A stretch of DNA of 64,000 nucleotides, from the NCBI GenBank assembly GCA_025174535.1, contig JALBUN010000023.1:930001-994000 (forward strand). Reading direction: 5' to 3'. Source of the DNA: Cantharellus purpuraceus. Taxonomy: Eukaryota > Basidiomycota > Agaricomycetes > Cantharellales > Hydnaceae. Position numbers and translations under genes: made by a program. The notes beneath the pieces are model-generated. The model saw only the letters and a program-made list of their open reading frames with translations, was not told the origin of the DNA and did not search any database. Of this stretch, positions 32,757 through 42,487 are shown piece by piece. The stretch's first letter is position 1. Each line of letters opens with the position of its first letter.

Positions 32757-34768
32757 ATGTTGAACCCCTTAGCAAACATGAGTGTGGCTGAGCTCAGGCA
32801 GCTGCTCCTGGCCTGATGGAAGGAAGAAGAAGAGGAGCGGAAGGAGGAGGAGGAGGAGGAGCTGAGATGGAAGGAGGAGAAGGAGCGGAGACAGAAGGAG
32901 GAGGCTGAGGTGGAATGGAGACAGAAGAAGGAGGAGGAGGAGGAGTGGAGATGGAAGGAGGAGGAGGAGCAGAGGCAGAAGGAGAAGGCAGAGGTGGAAT
33001 GGAGACAGAAGGAGGAAGAGGTGAAGGCCAAGCGAGCACACAGGGTCAAGCTTGCAGATGCAATGGAGGCCATGAGGCTGAAGGAAGTGGAAGAGCAGGC
33101 ACATGAGCTAGAAGCTGCCATGGAGGTAGAGGAGGAGGTGACCAGGGCAGGGGCAACTAGTCACCCAGGGAGTCCAAGTGTGCCAATACAGGCGGGAACC
33201 CCTGAGGTCACCATTATCTCAATCACATGGATGGAGTTGACCTGTCTGACAACTGTCCCTCCAGTAGGCTCACCATTGCATCTGCGACCATGGCTGTTAT
33301 TTGCAGTGGGTGTGGCTGAAGAGCATGACATGATGGAGGTGGAGAGGGTGGAAGTGGATGCCAACATGGAGCTCGATGCAAATGTGGAGCCTGAGGTGGT
33401 TGTGGATGTTGGGACAGATATGGAGCTGGACCCAACCTCGAATTGCTATGAGGAGATGGCTTGGGTAGCTGCAGTTGAAGCTCGCAAAAGGGCAGAGCTA
33501 TATGCTGCTACCACCAAGAAGAACCTCAAGGTTGCAGTCTTTTCATTGAAGGCACACCCAAGTGCTGATACAGAGAAGCAGATCAGAGCATCATATGGTG
33601 CAAGGTGGAGAATCGCATATTGGCGACTCATAAGAAGGAGCTGCATGTTGCTAGGTCAGTGATCCAGCTTTGCAAGCGTGAGATGGAGAAGGTGGTAGCA
33701 GAACAGCAGGACAAGGAGGAGGAAAGGGAGCACTTGGAGGCTGCATTGAGAAGGAGCAGACCACCCAAGGCTCTGGCTCCAATGGGCCATTTGGCAGGCC
33801 TGGCGTAATTTGCAACTTGTGTCATGATGCAGGTGTGGAGTGTATGGCCCACTGGTCCCACCTGCCATCTTTGGACCTGCAATCATTGTTGGGGTCAGAA
33901 AGGAGGGTGTAGGATCGATGGCAAGTTTGATCCCCAAAGTCGTCAAGCCCCAACTAGTGGTACAAGGAGGGGTGGAGAAAGAATTGGAAGGTCGTCCAAC
34001 CAAAAGGTGGCAGATGGAGACGGGTGCTGTGGCAGCTGGAGGTAGCAGTGTCAGATCAGAAGGAGCAATGACTGGTGCAGGTATAGGGCACATCTCCGTG
34101 TCCAACAGTACTGTGGGCCAGCTTATCTGGCTGGTTAACCTGCAGTTGGAGCACCTTTGGCAGACAGAGGGGTTGTGTGAGGGCTATGCTGAATGACGAG
34201 GCCACAACAACAAGATACTCAATAGACAAGGGCTGATAAGAGATAATGCCAGCTGGTACAGCAGATATCCTCAGAGGTCAAGCTGAGGAGACTGTGCTGC
34301 ACCAGGCAAGGTCTTTATACTAGATGATGCAGGGAATAGGGGAACCAAGATAGGGGAACAATAGGGAAGAGATAGGAGGGTGCACCCTAACAGGCTGTGC
34401 TGATAGGGGTGATAAGAAAGGTACTAAAAATAGAAACTGAGTCATATGAACCCTGACATCACCCCCCTCTCAATGCATGGTTGTTAGTGGAGTTAGTGAA
34501 GACAATGAAATGGAAGGAGGTTCTGGAGGGTTGGCAGACTGCTGAGTTGCATCAACTGTGCAAGTTCATGGCCCCCTTGGACAAGGATTTGGACATGGGG
34601 GATGAGAAAGATTGGGTGTTGGATGTGGAGAGTGATGATGAGTTGGAGATGGAGCCTGAGGTAGACAAGGGGAAGGGAAAAAGGAAGCGCAATGAAAATG
34701 ATTTAGATTGTAATATTTCAGAACAGAGAAAAATGGGATGGAGTGAGATTCTTTTGGAGGTTGGGTAG
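32757..34768 (+). pseudogene. Antisense gene of Gyp-1: coiled coil plus Zn2Cys6-like motif (copy 1)
   Basis: The start MLNPLANMSVAELRQLLLA parallels copy 2 but is followed by a TGA at 32,815. The repeat region is short (about 200 bp). The frame 32,910-33,662 is open, with VKAKRAHRVKLADAMEAMRL, AHELEAAMEVEEEVT and an acidic middle, before a frameshift near 33,580. The cysteine cluster at about 33,810-33,910 keeps all six positions, but a 2-base loss after the third Cys splits it between frames. LTR-I interrupts at 34,176. The C-terminal end (34,481-34,768) is open, with an acidic stretch and a GKGKRKRNEN end. It lies tail to tail with pol. Confidence 0.75.
34176..34478 (+). repeat. LTR-I, small LTR-like insertion (TSD GGTTG)
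   Basis: About 302 bp starting TGTGAGGGC and ending CTCAATGCA(T), flanked by GGTTG at 34,171-34,175 and 34,479-34,483. Removal restores GGGGTTGTTAGTGGAG as in copy 2 (20,591). No other copy is in the window. Confidence 0.85.
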
Positions 34769-34841
34769 ACTTGTAATTTCCTTTGTGAATTTGTAATGAA
34801 ATGATGATGTGAAATAATACAATTAGTGTCAGTAATGGAAC
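34769..34841. other. Convergent spacer, copy 1
   Basis: Short AT-rich spacer matching 20,813-20,967. It lies between the antisense-gene stop and the pol stop. Confidence 0.5.
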
Positions 34842-37800
34842 TTAAAGATTCATAAGAGGATGAGGTTTGTCTGGATAAGCAGAGTGAAAATCGGAAACGG
34901 ATTCAGATGCATGATCGAGTTCGGATGCGAAGATCCATGAGGACTCTTCATTGGTGCCTTTGTATCCAGTCCATTTGACTAGGTACTGGAGCTTGCACTT
35001 GTACCAACAATCAATCTTCAAGTCCAGGATCTCAGATATCTCATATTTGTTATCTCCATTGATGATGATTGGAGGAGGTGGAGGTTGGGTGCAACCGGGG
35101 ATCTCATTTGTAGTAGCAGGTTCAAGCATTGATATATGGAAGACCAGGTGAACTTCTTGGAAGTGGTCCAGGAGGTGGAGGGTAAAGGACCTGCTGCCTG
35201 TGCAAGCAATGACCTCATAAGGACCTAAGTATTTCTCAGAGAGTTTCTTCCATGGATGGGTGGTTTGGAAGTGTTTGGCCTTGACGAATACTTTGTCTCT
35301 GATTTGCAGGTCCAGAGCCAGGATGCGGTGTTGGTCCACTGAGACTTGGTATTGTTTCTGGGCATCAGAGATGGTTTCTCAGAGATGTTGGTGTAGTTGG
35401 TCAAGGTCAGTTATGAATTGGTGGGCTTTGGTGGAGGCGAGTTCCTTCTCAGGGTGGATGGAGATGTTCAGATGGTAGCCTTTATTAGCAAAGAACAGAG
35501 AGATGCCGGTAGTCACATTCGGGGCATTGTTGTAGGCAAACTCTGTGATTGGAAGTAGGTCAACCCAGTTGTCTTGTTGATAGTTACAATAGACTCGGAG
35601 ATATTGTTCCAGGGACTGATTCATTCATTCTGTTTGTCCGTCTCCTTTGGGATGGTATCTGGAGGTGAAATGAAGCTTCATGTCAAGGGCCTTTCCCAAG
35701 GGCCTTTCCTAATGTGCAGAAGAAGGAGGACACAAACTCTGAGCCCCAATCGGATGTGACATGCAATGGGACTCTGTGTTTAGAGAATGCATGGAGAATG
35801 AACAACTTAGCTAGTGAGGCAGAGGTGATGGTGTCATGCATTGGAATGAATAGTGACTGTTTAGTGAACCTGTTGACAATCACAAGTATGGTGTCATATC
35901 TGAGCAATGGGGGGAGCTTCTCTATGAAATCCATGGAGATGGAGTTCCATGGTTGCTCTGGAACTGGAAGTTGCTTAAGCATTCCATAGGGTTTGTGCCT
36001 TTGCAATTTTGAGTGCATACATGTGGTACAAGAGTTACAGTAGTGTTGAATGTACTCTCACATTTTTGGCCATACATAGTCTTGTCAGATCAACCCTTGT
36101 GTGCGATTTTGCCCAAAATGGCTGGAGATTGGGTGATCATGATAATACTGCAAAACCTGGAGTCAGAGACCATTGGCATCAGGGACGTATATCCGGTTGT
36201 TGTGTCAGAGGTGTCCTTTGGGATCCAGTGACCATTTTGGGATGAAAGGGTTATCCAAGTGTTTAACTGCAACAGGATCGGATTGGAGTGATGAGCGGAT
36301 GTCAGAACAGAGTTGGTTGATATCCATAATGGTGACAGCTTGGAGGGTGGGAGTCATGAGGGTGGATGCTCATAGGGATAATGCCAGCTGCTTGTTAGTG
36401 AACACAGGACAAAAGTTGTGTGGGTTTACAGTGGCATAGTTGCTACTCCCCTCTTTAGGGTAGACATCCCAGCATCTACTTAATGCATCAGGCTTTGCTC
36501 CAAGTTGACCAAGACAGAAACAGATAACAAGGTTGAACTGAGACAGGTATTCAGACCATTGGACCTGTCTCCGCATGAGTAGTTTCGTTGTGGAGAAGTA
36601 TTACAAGTTCTTGTGGTCTGTTATGATGTCCACTGGATCGGAGGGGCCTTCGAGGTAGTGTCTCCATATCCAGAAGGTTTCATATATGGCAAGGAGCTCT
36701 TTGTCATGGATGTCATAGTTCAGTTCAGGGGGCATAAATGGATGCAAGTGAAAAGTAATTGGGTGGACTTGTCCATCATCTCTCCAGATGATGGACAGGA
36801 TCATGGCAAGTGCATAGTTGGAGGCATCGGTCTCTAATAGGATAGGAACGTCTGGAACCCAATGAGTCAGTATTGGAGCGGAGGTAAAGGCCTTCTTCAA
36901 GGTCTCAAAGCTCTGTCTACATTCATCAGCGAAATTCCATTGGATACCCTTCCTAGTAAGTCAGGTGAGTGGAATGGTAATATTGGAGTAGTTGTAGATG
37001 AAGTGGTGGTAGAAGTTGGCAAACCCCAGGAAGGACTGTACGTCTTTGACTTTCCACAGTTCTGGCCATTCCTGTATGGCTTTGATTTTGTCATCAGACA
37101 TTGTCAGTCCTGCGGGGGAGAGGATATAGCCTAGATATTCAACTGAGTCAGAGTGGAATTCACATTTGTCAGCACAGGCAAAGAGGCCATGTTTTTGGAG
37201 ACGTTGGAGTACTTCTCAGACATGTGTCCAATGTTCTTCTTTGTTATCCAAATATACCAAAATGTCATCTAAGTAAACAAGGATGGTCACATCGAGGAGG
37301 TCAGCAAAGGTATTGTTCATGAACCTCTGGAAGGCAGCTGGAGCATTAGTTAGTTCAAAGGGCATGACACCATTTGAAAGATCCATATTGAGTGTGGAAA
37401 GTCGTTTTCCACTCATTGCCATCTCAGATGCAGACTAGATGGTAGGCATGTCGGAGATCTATTTTGGAATAGATTTTAGCCTTTCAAGGGCTCTTGAGTA
37501 GGTCTGCAGTGCAGGGTATTGGGTATCGGTCTTTCTTAGAGTCCACGGAAGTCAACACATAGACAGAGTGATCCATCCTTTTTGTGGACAAATAGGACCG
37601 GAGCTCCATGGGGGATAAGGATGGGCAGATGAAGCCCATGGCCAAGTTCTCATCTATGAATGTTCAGAGAGCGAGTAGCTCTTTTTGGGATAGCGAGTAG
37701 ATAGGGCCAAGCAGAGGGGTGGAGTTGTCATCCAACTCAATCTTGAGATTGTATGGTCGGTGTCCCACTAGGGAGTCGGCTTTAGACTTGCTGAACACAT

Positions 37801-38565
37801 CAGCGAACTTGTGATACTCCTTAGGAACCATAGATAGGTCTGGTGGGGTTGATTGAGCAGAACAGGTGGTGAGGAGCATTGGATCGGAGAGGTGAACCTG
37901 GAATGTTTGTGAGCCATCCAGTTTGCTTAGTCTGGCAAAGACCATAGCGTCTACCATTGATATAGATGGAGGGGTAGGCAGAGTATCTATTGGAGCGGAG
38001 GAGGCAGAGGCAGAAGACAATTTTGCACCTAAAGTTGTTGGTGACATCGGGAATGACACAGCCTGCACTGGAGAACAGAATGTGATATGGCCCAATGCCC
38101 AGTCAATCAACGGATTGTAGCAGGTGAGCCAATTATGTCAAAGTAACATAGAATGTAAGGTTCTGGATTTCTCTGACAGAAAAACAGATAGACATCTATA
38201 GCTCGTGAAATAACAGCATTAGTAGTGCCATCAAATAATTGGAGCGGTATTGGAGTTATGGTGTATGTATGGAGTTTATGTAAATTGGAAAAAGAGGAAT
38301 CAAGGAAACAGTGAGTAGAACCAGAGTCAATTAATGCTTGGATAGTGGTATCAGGAATGGAGTCAGAGTAGATGAGGAGGGTAAGAGAGTTGGAGTGGGA
38401 AAGAGTGGATGTGTTCAGGTGGACCTCATTTGTCATACGGGGAGTACCAACACAGCCCTCAGCCCATACAGAGGCTAGAGGACTGCTTACTATTTTTTTG
38501 GGTCCATCGTGGCATTGGCAGCACGGCCCTTTGCCTTTGCTGCAGATGAGGTTGCCTTGTTGCAA
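34842..38565 (-). pseudogene. pol: Gyp-1 Pol: protease, RT, RNase H, integrase, chromodomain
   Basis: Protease comes first (38,565-38,107) with ALIDSGSTHCFLD, an active-site DSGS. The RT leader (38,110-37,664) includes YHKFADVFSKSKAD and YSLSQKELLAL. The RT core (about 37,422-37,216) has YLDDILVY near 37,264-37,275. RNase H (36,900-36,601) has LLETDASNYALA and NYDIHDKELLAIY. Integrase (36,018-35,379) has WNSISMDFIEKLP, LHVTSDWGSEF and FAYNNAPNVTTG. The GPY module and chromodomain (35,339-34,842) end at PLMNL. The protein is interrupted many times. The protease frame is -1 relative to gag, with a run of seven A's at the junction. Confidence 0.88.
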
Positions 38566-39435
38566 TCCTTGGCTTGGTGGCCAGGTTTTCTGCAGAACAG
38601 GCAGAGGTTGTTGTCCATGCAGTGCTGGTGTTCCTGCTGGGTAAGTTTTCCATCCTTCCCCAGCTTGGTGGAGAGGTCCAGAGTGCTCTTGTGAGCTCTG
38701 GAGTTATTGCCAGTGCTGGAGTTGTTCTGACTGGAACCAGAAGCGGTGGCATTACCAGTGTTTGACCTCTGGCTGGAGTTGGTAGTAATCTTCTTATTGG
38801 ACCCCTTGTTGGACTTTGGGGTCTTGTCCAATGATTTGTCCAATTTGTTGTTAGCTGAATTTTTGCAGGAGACCTCAGATTGACATTCCCAATAATGGAC
38901 ATTGATGGATTGGGCAAGCTTGTGAAGGTTAACCAAAGTATCCAGTTTACCGATGCATGATATCTCATCCTTGATGCAGGATGGGAGACCAATGTAAAAT
39001 TGGCATCAGAGTGCGGTGTCACCCCATTGGACCTTTGGGGCTAGCTGCTGGCTCGAAGTAGTCCAGTGTGTTGCCCTTGAGATAGGACATGGCAAAGGTG
39101 ACCTTTGCCCAATCGGATGTGAACATGTCAGGGCAGTCATGGAAATTCAGCTGGCATTGCACCAAGAATGGTTGGAGCTTGTGTGGATTGGAGCCATCGA
39201 ATGGGTTGGGTTCCCAGGCCTTGGTCTGGGACTTAGGAGCTTGTGGGGTGCGGATGCTGCTGGCAAGCAGGGAGATGGCTTGCACCAGATTCAGGGAGGG
39301 CAGAATATCATCCTCTTCATTGACAGCCTCTATGTGGTCCGTTGGTTCTTCAATGACCTTGGGGATGGTGTCAATGCTGGGAGCAGGCACCTCGACAGTT
39401 TGTGCACGTTCGGAATTGGTGGTGGATCATGGCAT
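38490..39435 (-). pseudogene. gag: Gyp-1 Gag with CCHC zinc knuckle
   Basis: The original ATG at 39,435 is followed by CCA-TGA, where the copy at 49,715 has an Arg CGA, a CpG loss that makes a stop. The frame then covers IDTIPKVIEEPTDHIEAVNE, the WEPNPFDGSNPHKLQPFLVQ segment and KVTFAMSYLKGNTLDYFEPA. After breaks, the C-terminal ORF (38,936-38,490) carries a Ser/Asn-rich linker and the knuckle CLFCRKPGHQAKDC (CX2CX4HX4C), ending DPKK-stop. Gag packages the element RNA. Confidence 0.85.
38493..38499 (-). promoter_or_regulatory. Putative -1 ribosomal frameshift site, gag/pro junction
   Basis: The minus strand reads CCA-AAA-AAA-TAG: an A-AAA-AAA heptamer directly before the gag stop. The protease frame is in -1 and reads on as KKIVSS. 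The same arrangement is found at 53,132-53,138. Confidence 0.65.
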
Positions 39436-39467
39436 TGGTAGGAGTGAGTATGGCAGTTTGAATATAC

Positions 39468-39494
39468 TGTTATGCACTAGGTCCAATTGGGGGT
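39468..39494 (-). repeat. Stub of the 5' LTR-A of Gyp-1 copy 1
   Basis: Only TGTTATGCACTAGGTCCAAT and a few more bases remain before Cop-1a begins. Cop-1a replaced the rest. Confidence 0.8.
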
Positions 39495-39505
39495 TGAGAT
39501 CTACA

Positions 39506-39518
39506 GGTTATGGGCCCC
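39506..39518 (+). other. Cop-1a primer-binding site, half-tRNA initiator-Met type
   Basis: GGTTATGGGCCCC follows the LTR end. It is complementary to the anticodon arm of eukaryotic initiator tRNA-Met (GGGCCCATAACC), the type of primer used by Drosophila copia. Cop-1b has the same site at 54,225. Confidence 0.8.
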
Positions 39519-40265
39519 AGCCTCCAGCTCTAAACAGTTGTTCCAACATACTTATATCATCAAAATCCTCTCATTTCCATCCACCTTTTCCAACCCACTC
39601 ATCCCCCATTAAACAACAACTTCAACCTCAATCACACTTCACTTTTTGGCCCACCACATCCTCCCTTTCCCCCTCAGTTTCTCCCAGCAGTCATCTCTTC
39701 AGCCTCCAAAGGGTTTCAGCTTCCAGTGGTGAGAAAGGATCCCTCCTCATTGCCTAGTGTTACAAAGCCACAACCCTGGCCTTAGTTTGCCGGTTGACTG
39801 AGGCCTCTTGTTAACCTTGGGTGCTGGAGTCTGTGGTCTGCAGACTCATAACAGTTCACCTGATTTGCGGCAAGGTCGTGCCATCTCATTCTGAGTCCTG
39901 TTGTCCCTGAAGTTGCTGGGAGTTGATTGGTGCCATTTGGACCATTTTCTCTATCCTCAGGACCCCTCTGGACAACTCAGGACTGTTTTTGGACACCCTA
40001 GGACTATTACCTCTCGGATTTGGTGCTCTGCACTTATTCTTACTCCCCTGCACTTCCTGTGTGCGTACCACCTCCCACATCTTGCCCACGCAGTGTTTGC
40101 ACCCGCTATAACCACCTTACAACACTGCGAACCTATCCTATCACACGTTCACTTGCAATTCTCAAAAAGTGTATTTGGACTTGAATACGCTTAGCCAAAC
40201 TTTACTCGTATCTCACCCAATTCGTCTACCTCATACCTATCCCTCGCTGCACATACCTATAAACC
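39519..40265 (+). other. Cop-1a untranslated leader
   Basis: About 750 bp without a supported ORF, nearly identical to 54,240-54,998. It probably holds the packaging and dimerisation signals of the genomic RNA; none can be pinpointed. Confidence 0.6.
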
Positions 40266-41414
40266 ATGTCTACAACCACCTCCAACAACGATACTCCGTC
40301 ACCTAAGTTCCCCATGCTCTCAGACTCAAATTATCATGACTGGGCATTCAACACGACTGCAAGGTTGCGTTCAAAGGGCTTGTGGATGCTTGTCAATGGC
40401 AAGAAGAAGCGCCCCACTGAACCTGCAGACGTGGAGAAATGGGAACTAGATCAGGAGGTAGCAGCTGGACTCATTGCGTCAACCTTGGAACAAGGGCAGC
40501 GAGTTCATGTTCAGGGATTAGAGGACGATCTGGTGAAAATGTGGGAGGCTCTGCACAAGGTTCATGTTCAGAAGCAGGCAGGCACTCGCTTCAATGCCTA
40601 TGACGCACTCTTCAATATACAGAAGGCTCCTGATGAGACACTTCAGTCACTGATTGGTCATGTCAGCTCTGCCATGCAACTCTGCCAGAACCTTTGTCCA
40701 TCTGATGGCTCATATACCCTAGCCAGACAGGATGAGGAGCTGGTGATCATGACACTGATTAGAGCCCTTCCTGAGGAGTTTGACAGCTTCACATCCGCGT
40801 TACTGCTTCAAAAGAACGTCAACAAGGCCAAAGTTATTGAAGCCTTTATCACGGAGGAGAACAACCATCTGCACCGTTCTGTTCAATCAGCCATGCTATC
40901 CAACAAACCACCTGCTTCAACACCTCCTAAATGGTGCAACTTCTGTGAAGCATCCACTCATAACATGGATGTCTGCTTTTCTCTAGCCAATGCCAAGAAG
41001 GCAGATCTGGAGCGCAGACAGACAGCTAAGCAGGAGAAGGAGAAGAAGCAGAAGCAGAAGGCTAAGCAGGTGGATGGATCTACCTCCTCTGTTGTTGAAG
41101 TTGCAGGATCAGCATTCACCACTGCAAGCATTTCCTCTCTCCTTCATCATGCACTTGTCTCTGATACCAATTCCCTTTGGTGCACCGATTCAGGAGCCTC
41201 ATTACATATGACTCCAAATTGCCATTGGTTTAAGGAGCTCAAACCTCATAGAGCTCCCATTGAATTGGCGGACAGTAGTGTTGTGTACTCTGAAGGGATT
41301 GGCACGGTGATGTTTTGCCCAAATGACCCAAACTTCTCACACTGCACACATTGCTGCGTCCAAGTCACTGGATCTCCAACTCTGGCACCATCGCTTTGGG
41401 CACCTTGGGATTGA
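40266..41414 (+). pseudogene. Cop-1a Gag and protease
   Basis: The ORF starts MSTTTSNNDTPSPKFPMLSD. Residues about 15-190 form the copia-type Gag (UBN2-like: NYHDWAFNTTARLRSKGLWM, ALPEEFDSFTSALLL). The zinc knuckle CNFCEASTHNMDVC fits CX2CX4HX4C, followed by a Lys-rich stretch. The protease is marked by WCTDSGASLHMTP (DSGA active site). A deletion of about 190 bp relative to Cop-1b, at about 41,332, removes the end of protease and the start of integrase and shifts the frame, so the ORF ends early at 41,414. Confidence 0.88.
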
Positions 41415-42487
41415 TGCTGTCAAACAGCTGATCATGCAGAACATGGTGGAGGGGATGGACATCACATCAGACAATCCATTCCCCAGAATCTGTGAAGCGT
41501 GCATTCATGGCAAACAACACCATGATTCATTCCCCAAGAAAGCCTCCTTCAGGGCCTCCGACATTCTTGAACTCATTCATTCTGACATTCATGGTCCATT
41601 GAAGGTGCCCACTGCGCGGGGATTTAGGTACTGGATCACATTCATTGACGACAAATCTTGTTTTGTGAGCCTGTACTTGATCAAGACCAAGGACCAGGCG
41701 TTAGACGCATTCAAGCAGTTCAAAGCACTGGTGGAGAACCAGACTGGCAAACGGATCAAAATCCTGAGAGATGACAAAGGAGGAGAATACTCATCGCACC
41801 AGTTCTCTTTCCTGACCATGTCCTCTGGGATCTTCAGGCAAAAGACTGCACCGGGCACACCACAGCAGAATGGAGTTGCAGAGCGCTACAACAGGACACT
41901 GGAAGAAGGCACTATCTCCATGTTACATGATGCTTAACTAGGTCCTTCTTTCTGGGGAGAAGCAGCCTTAGCATTCACTCTTCTCCACAACTGCTCTCCC
42001 ACTTCTGCGCTTTCCCATGGGACTCCATATGAAGCCTGGCACGGTCACAAGCCATCTGTTGCACATTTCAGGGTATTTGGCTCCACTGCGTTTGTCCATG
42101 TCCCCAAATCTAAAAGACGCCACCTTGAATCACACTCTACCAAGTGTGTCATGATTGGATATGAAACTGGGACTAAGGCATGGCGACTGTGGGACCCAGT
42201 CGGAAGGAGGGTATTGATAAGCAGGGATGTCATTTTTGATAAATCTGGTCACCCACATACATCCACCATGCACAATCTACCACAGCAACTTGTGCAACTT
42301 CCTGATGATGTGGCCATTCACCAGACCTCTACTTCCCCTCCAGTTATTCCTCCAGCTACCCCCCCTTACTACCATTGCCAGACGTTGCAACACCATCCCC
42401 TACATCCCCTCCACCATCTCCATCTCCACCTCTACCACCTGACCCACCTCTGAGACGTTCAACACGCATCTGCATCCCTCCCCAACC
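41323..42487 (+). pseudogene. Cop-1a integrase
   Basis: Integrase shows the HHCC zinc module (LWHHRFGHLG ... CEACIHGKQHH), then DDE residues in LIHSDIHGPLK, WITFIDDKSCF and GTPQQNGVAERYNRTLEE. A TAA at 41,935 after SMLHDA interrupts the frame; the identical stop is present in Cop-1b. The C-terminal part continues to 42,487 (PYEAWHGHKPS, FGSTAFVHVP, VFGS-type copia motif) and into a Pro/Ser-rich linker. Confidence 0.85.

Larger units (their letters stand above)
32090..39494 (-). mobile_element. Gyp-1 copy 1, most complete chromovirus in the window
   Basis: In element order: 27 bp of 5' LTR-A (39,468-39,494; the rest is replaced by Cop-1a), gag (39,435-38,490), pro-RT-RNase H-IN-chromodomain (38,565-34,842), the opposite-strand gene (32,757-34,768) and the 3' LTR-A. 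Every domain of a Ty3/gypsy chromovirus is present, but with many stops and frameshifts. LTR-I is inserted in the antisense gene. Confidence 0.88.

Noticed and set aside
7593..34483. Shared GGTTG target for LTR-H and LTR-I taken as a site preference
   Set aside because: Only two events at different positions of the antisense gene. Chance is a sufficient explanation for a 5-mer.
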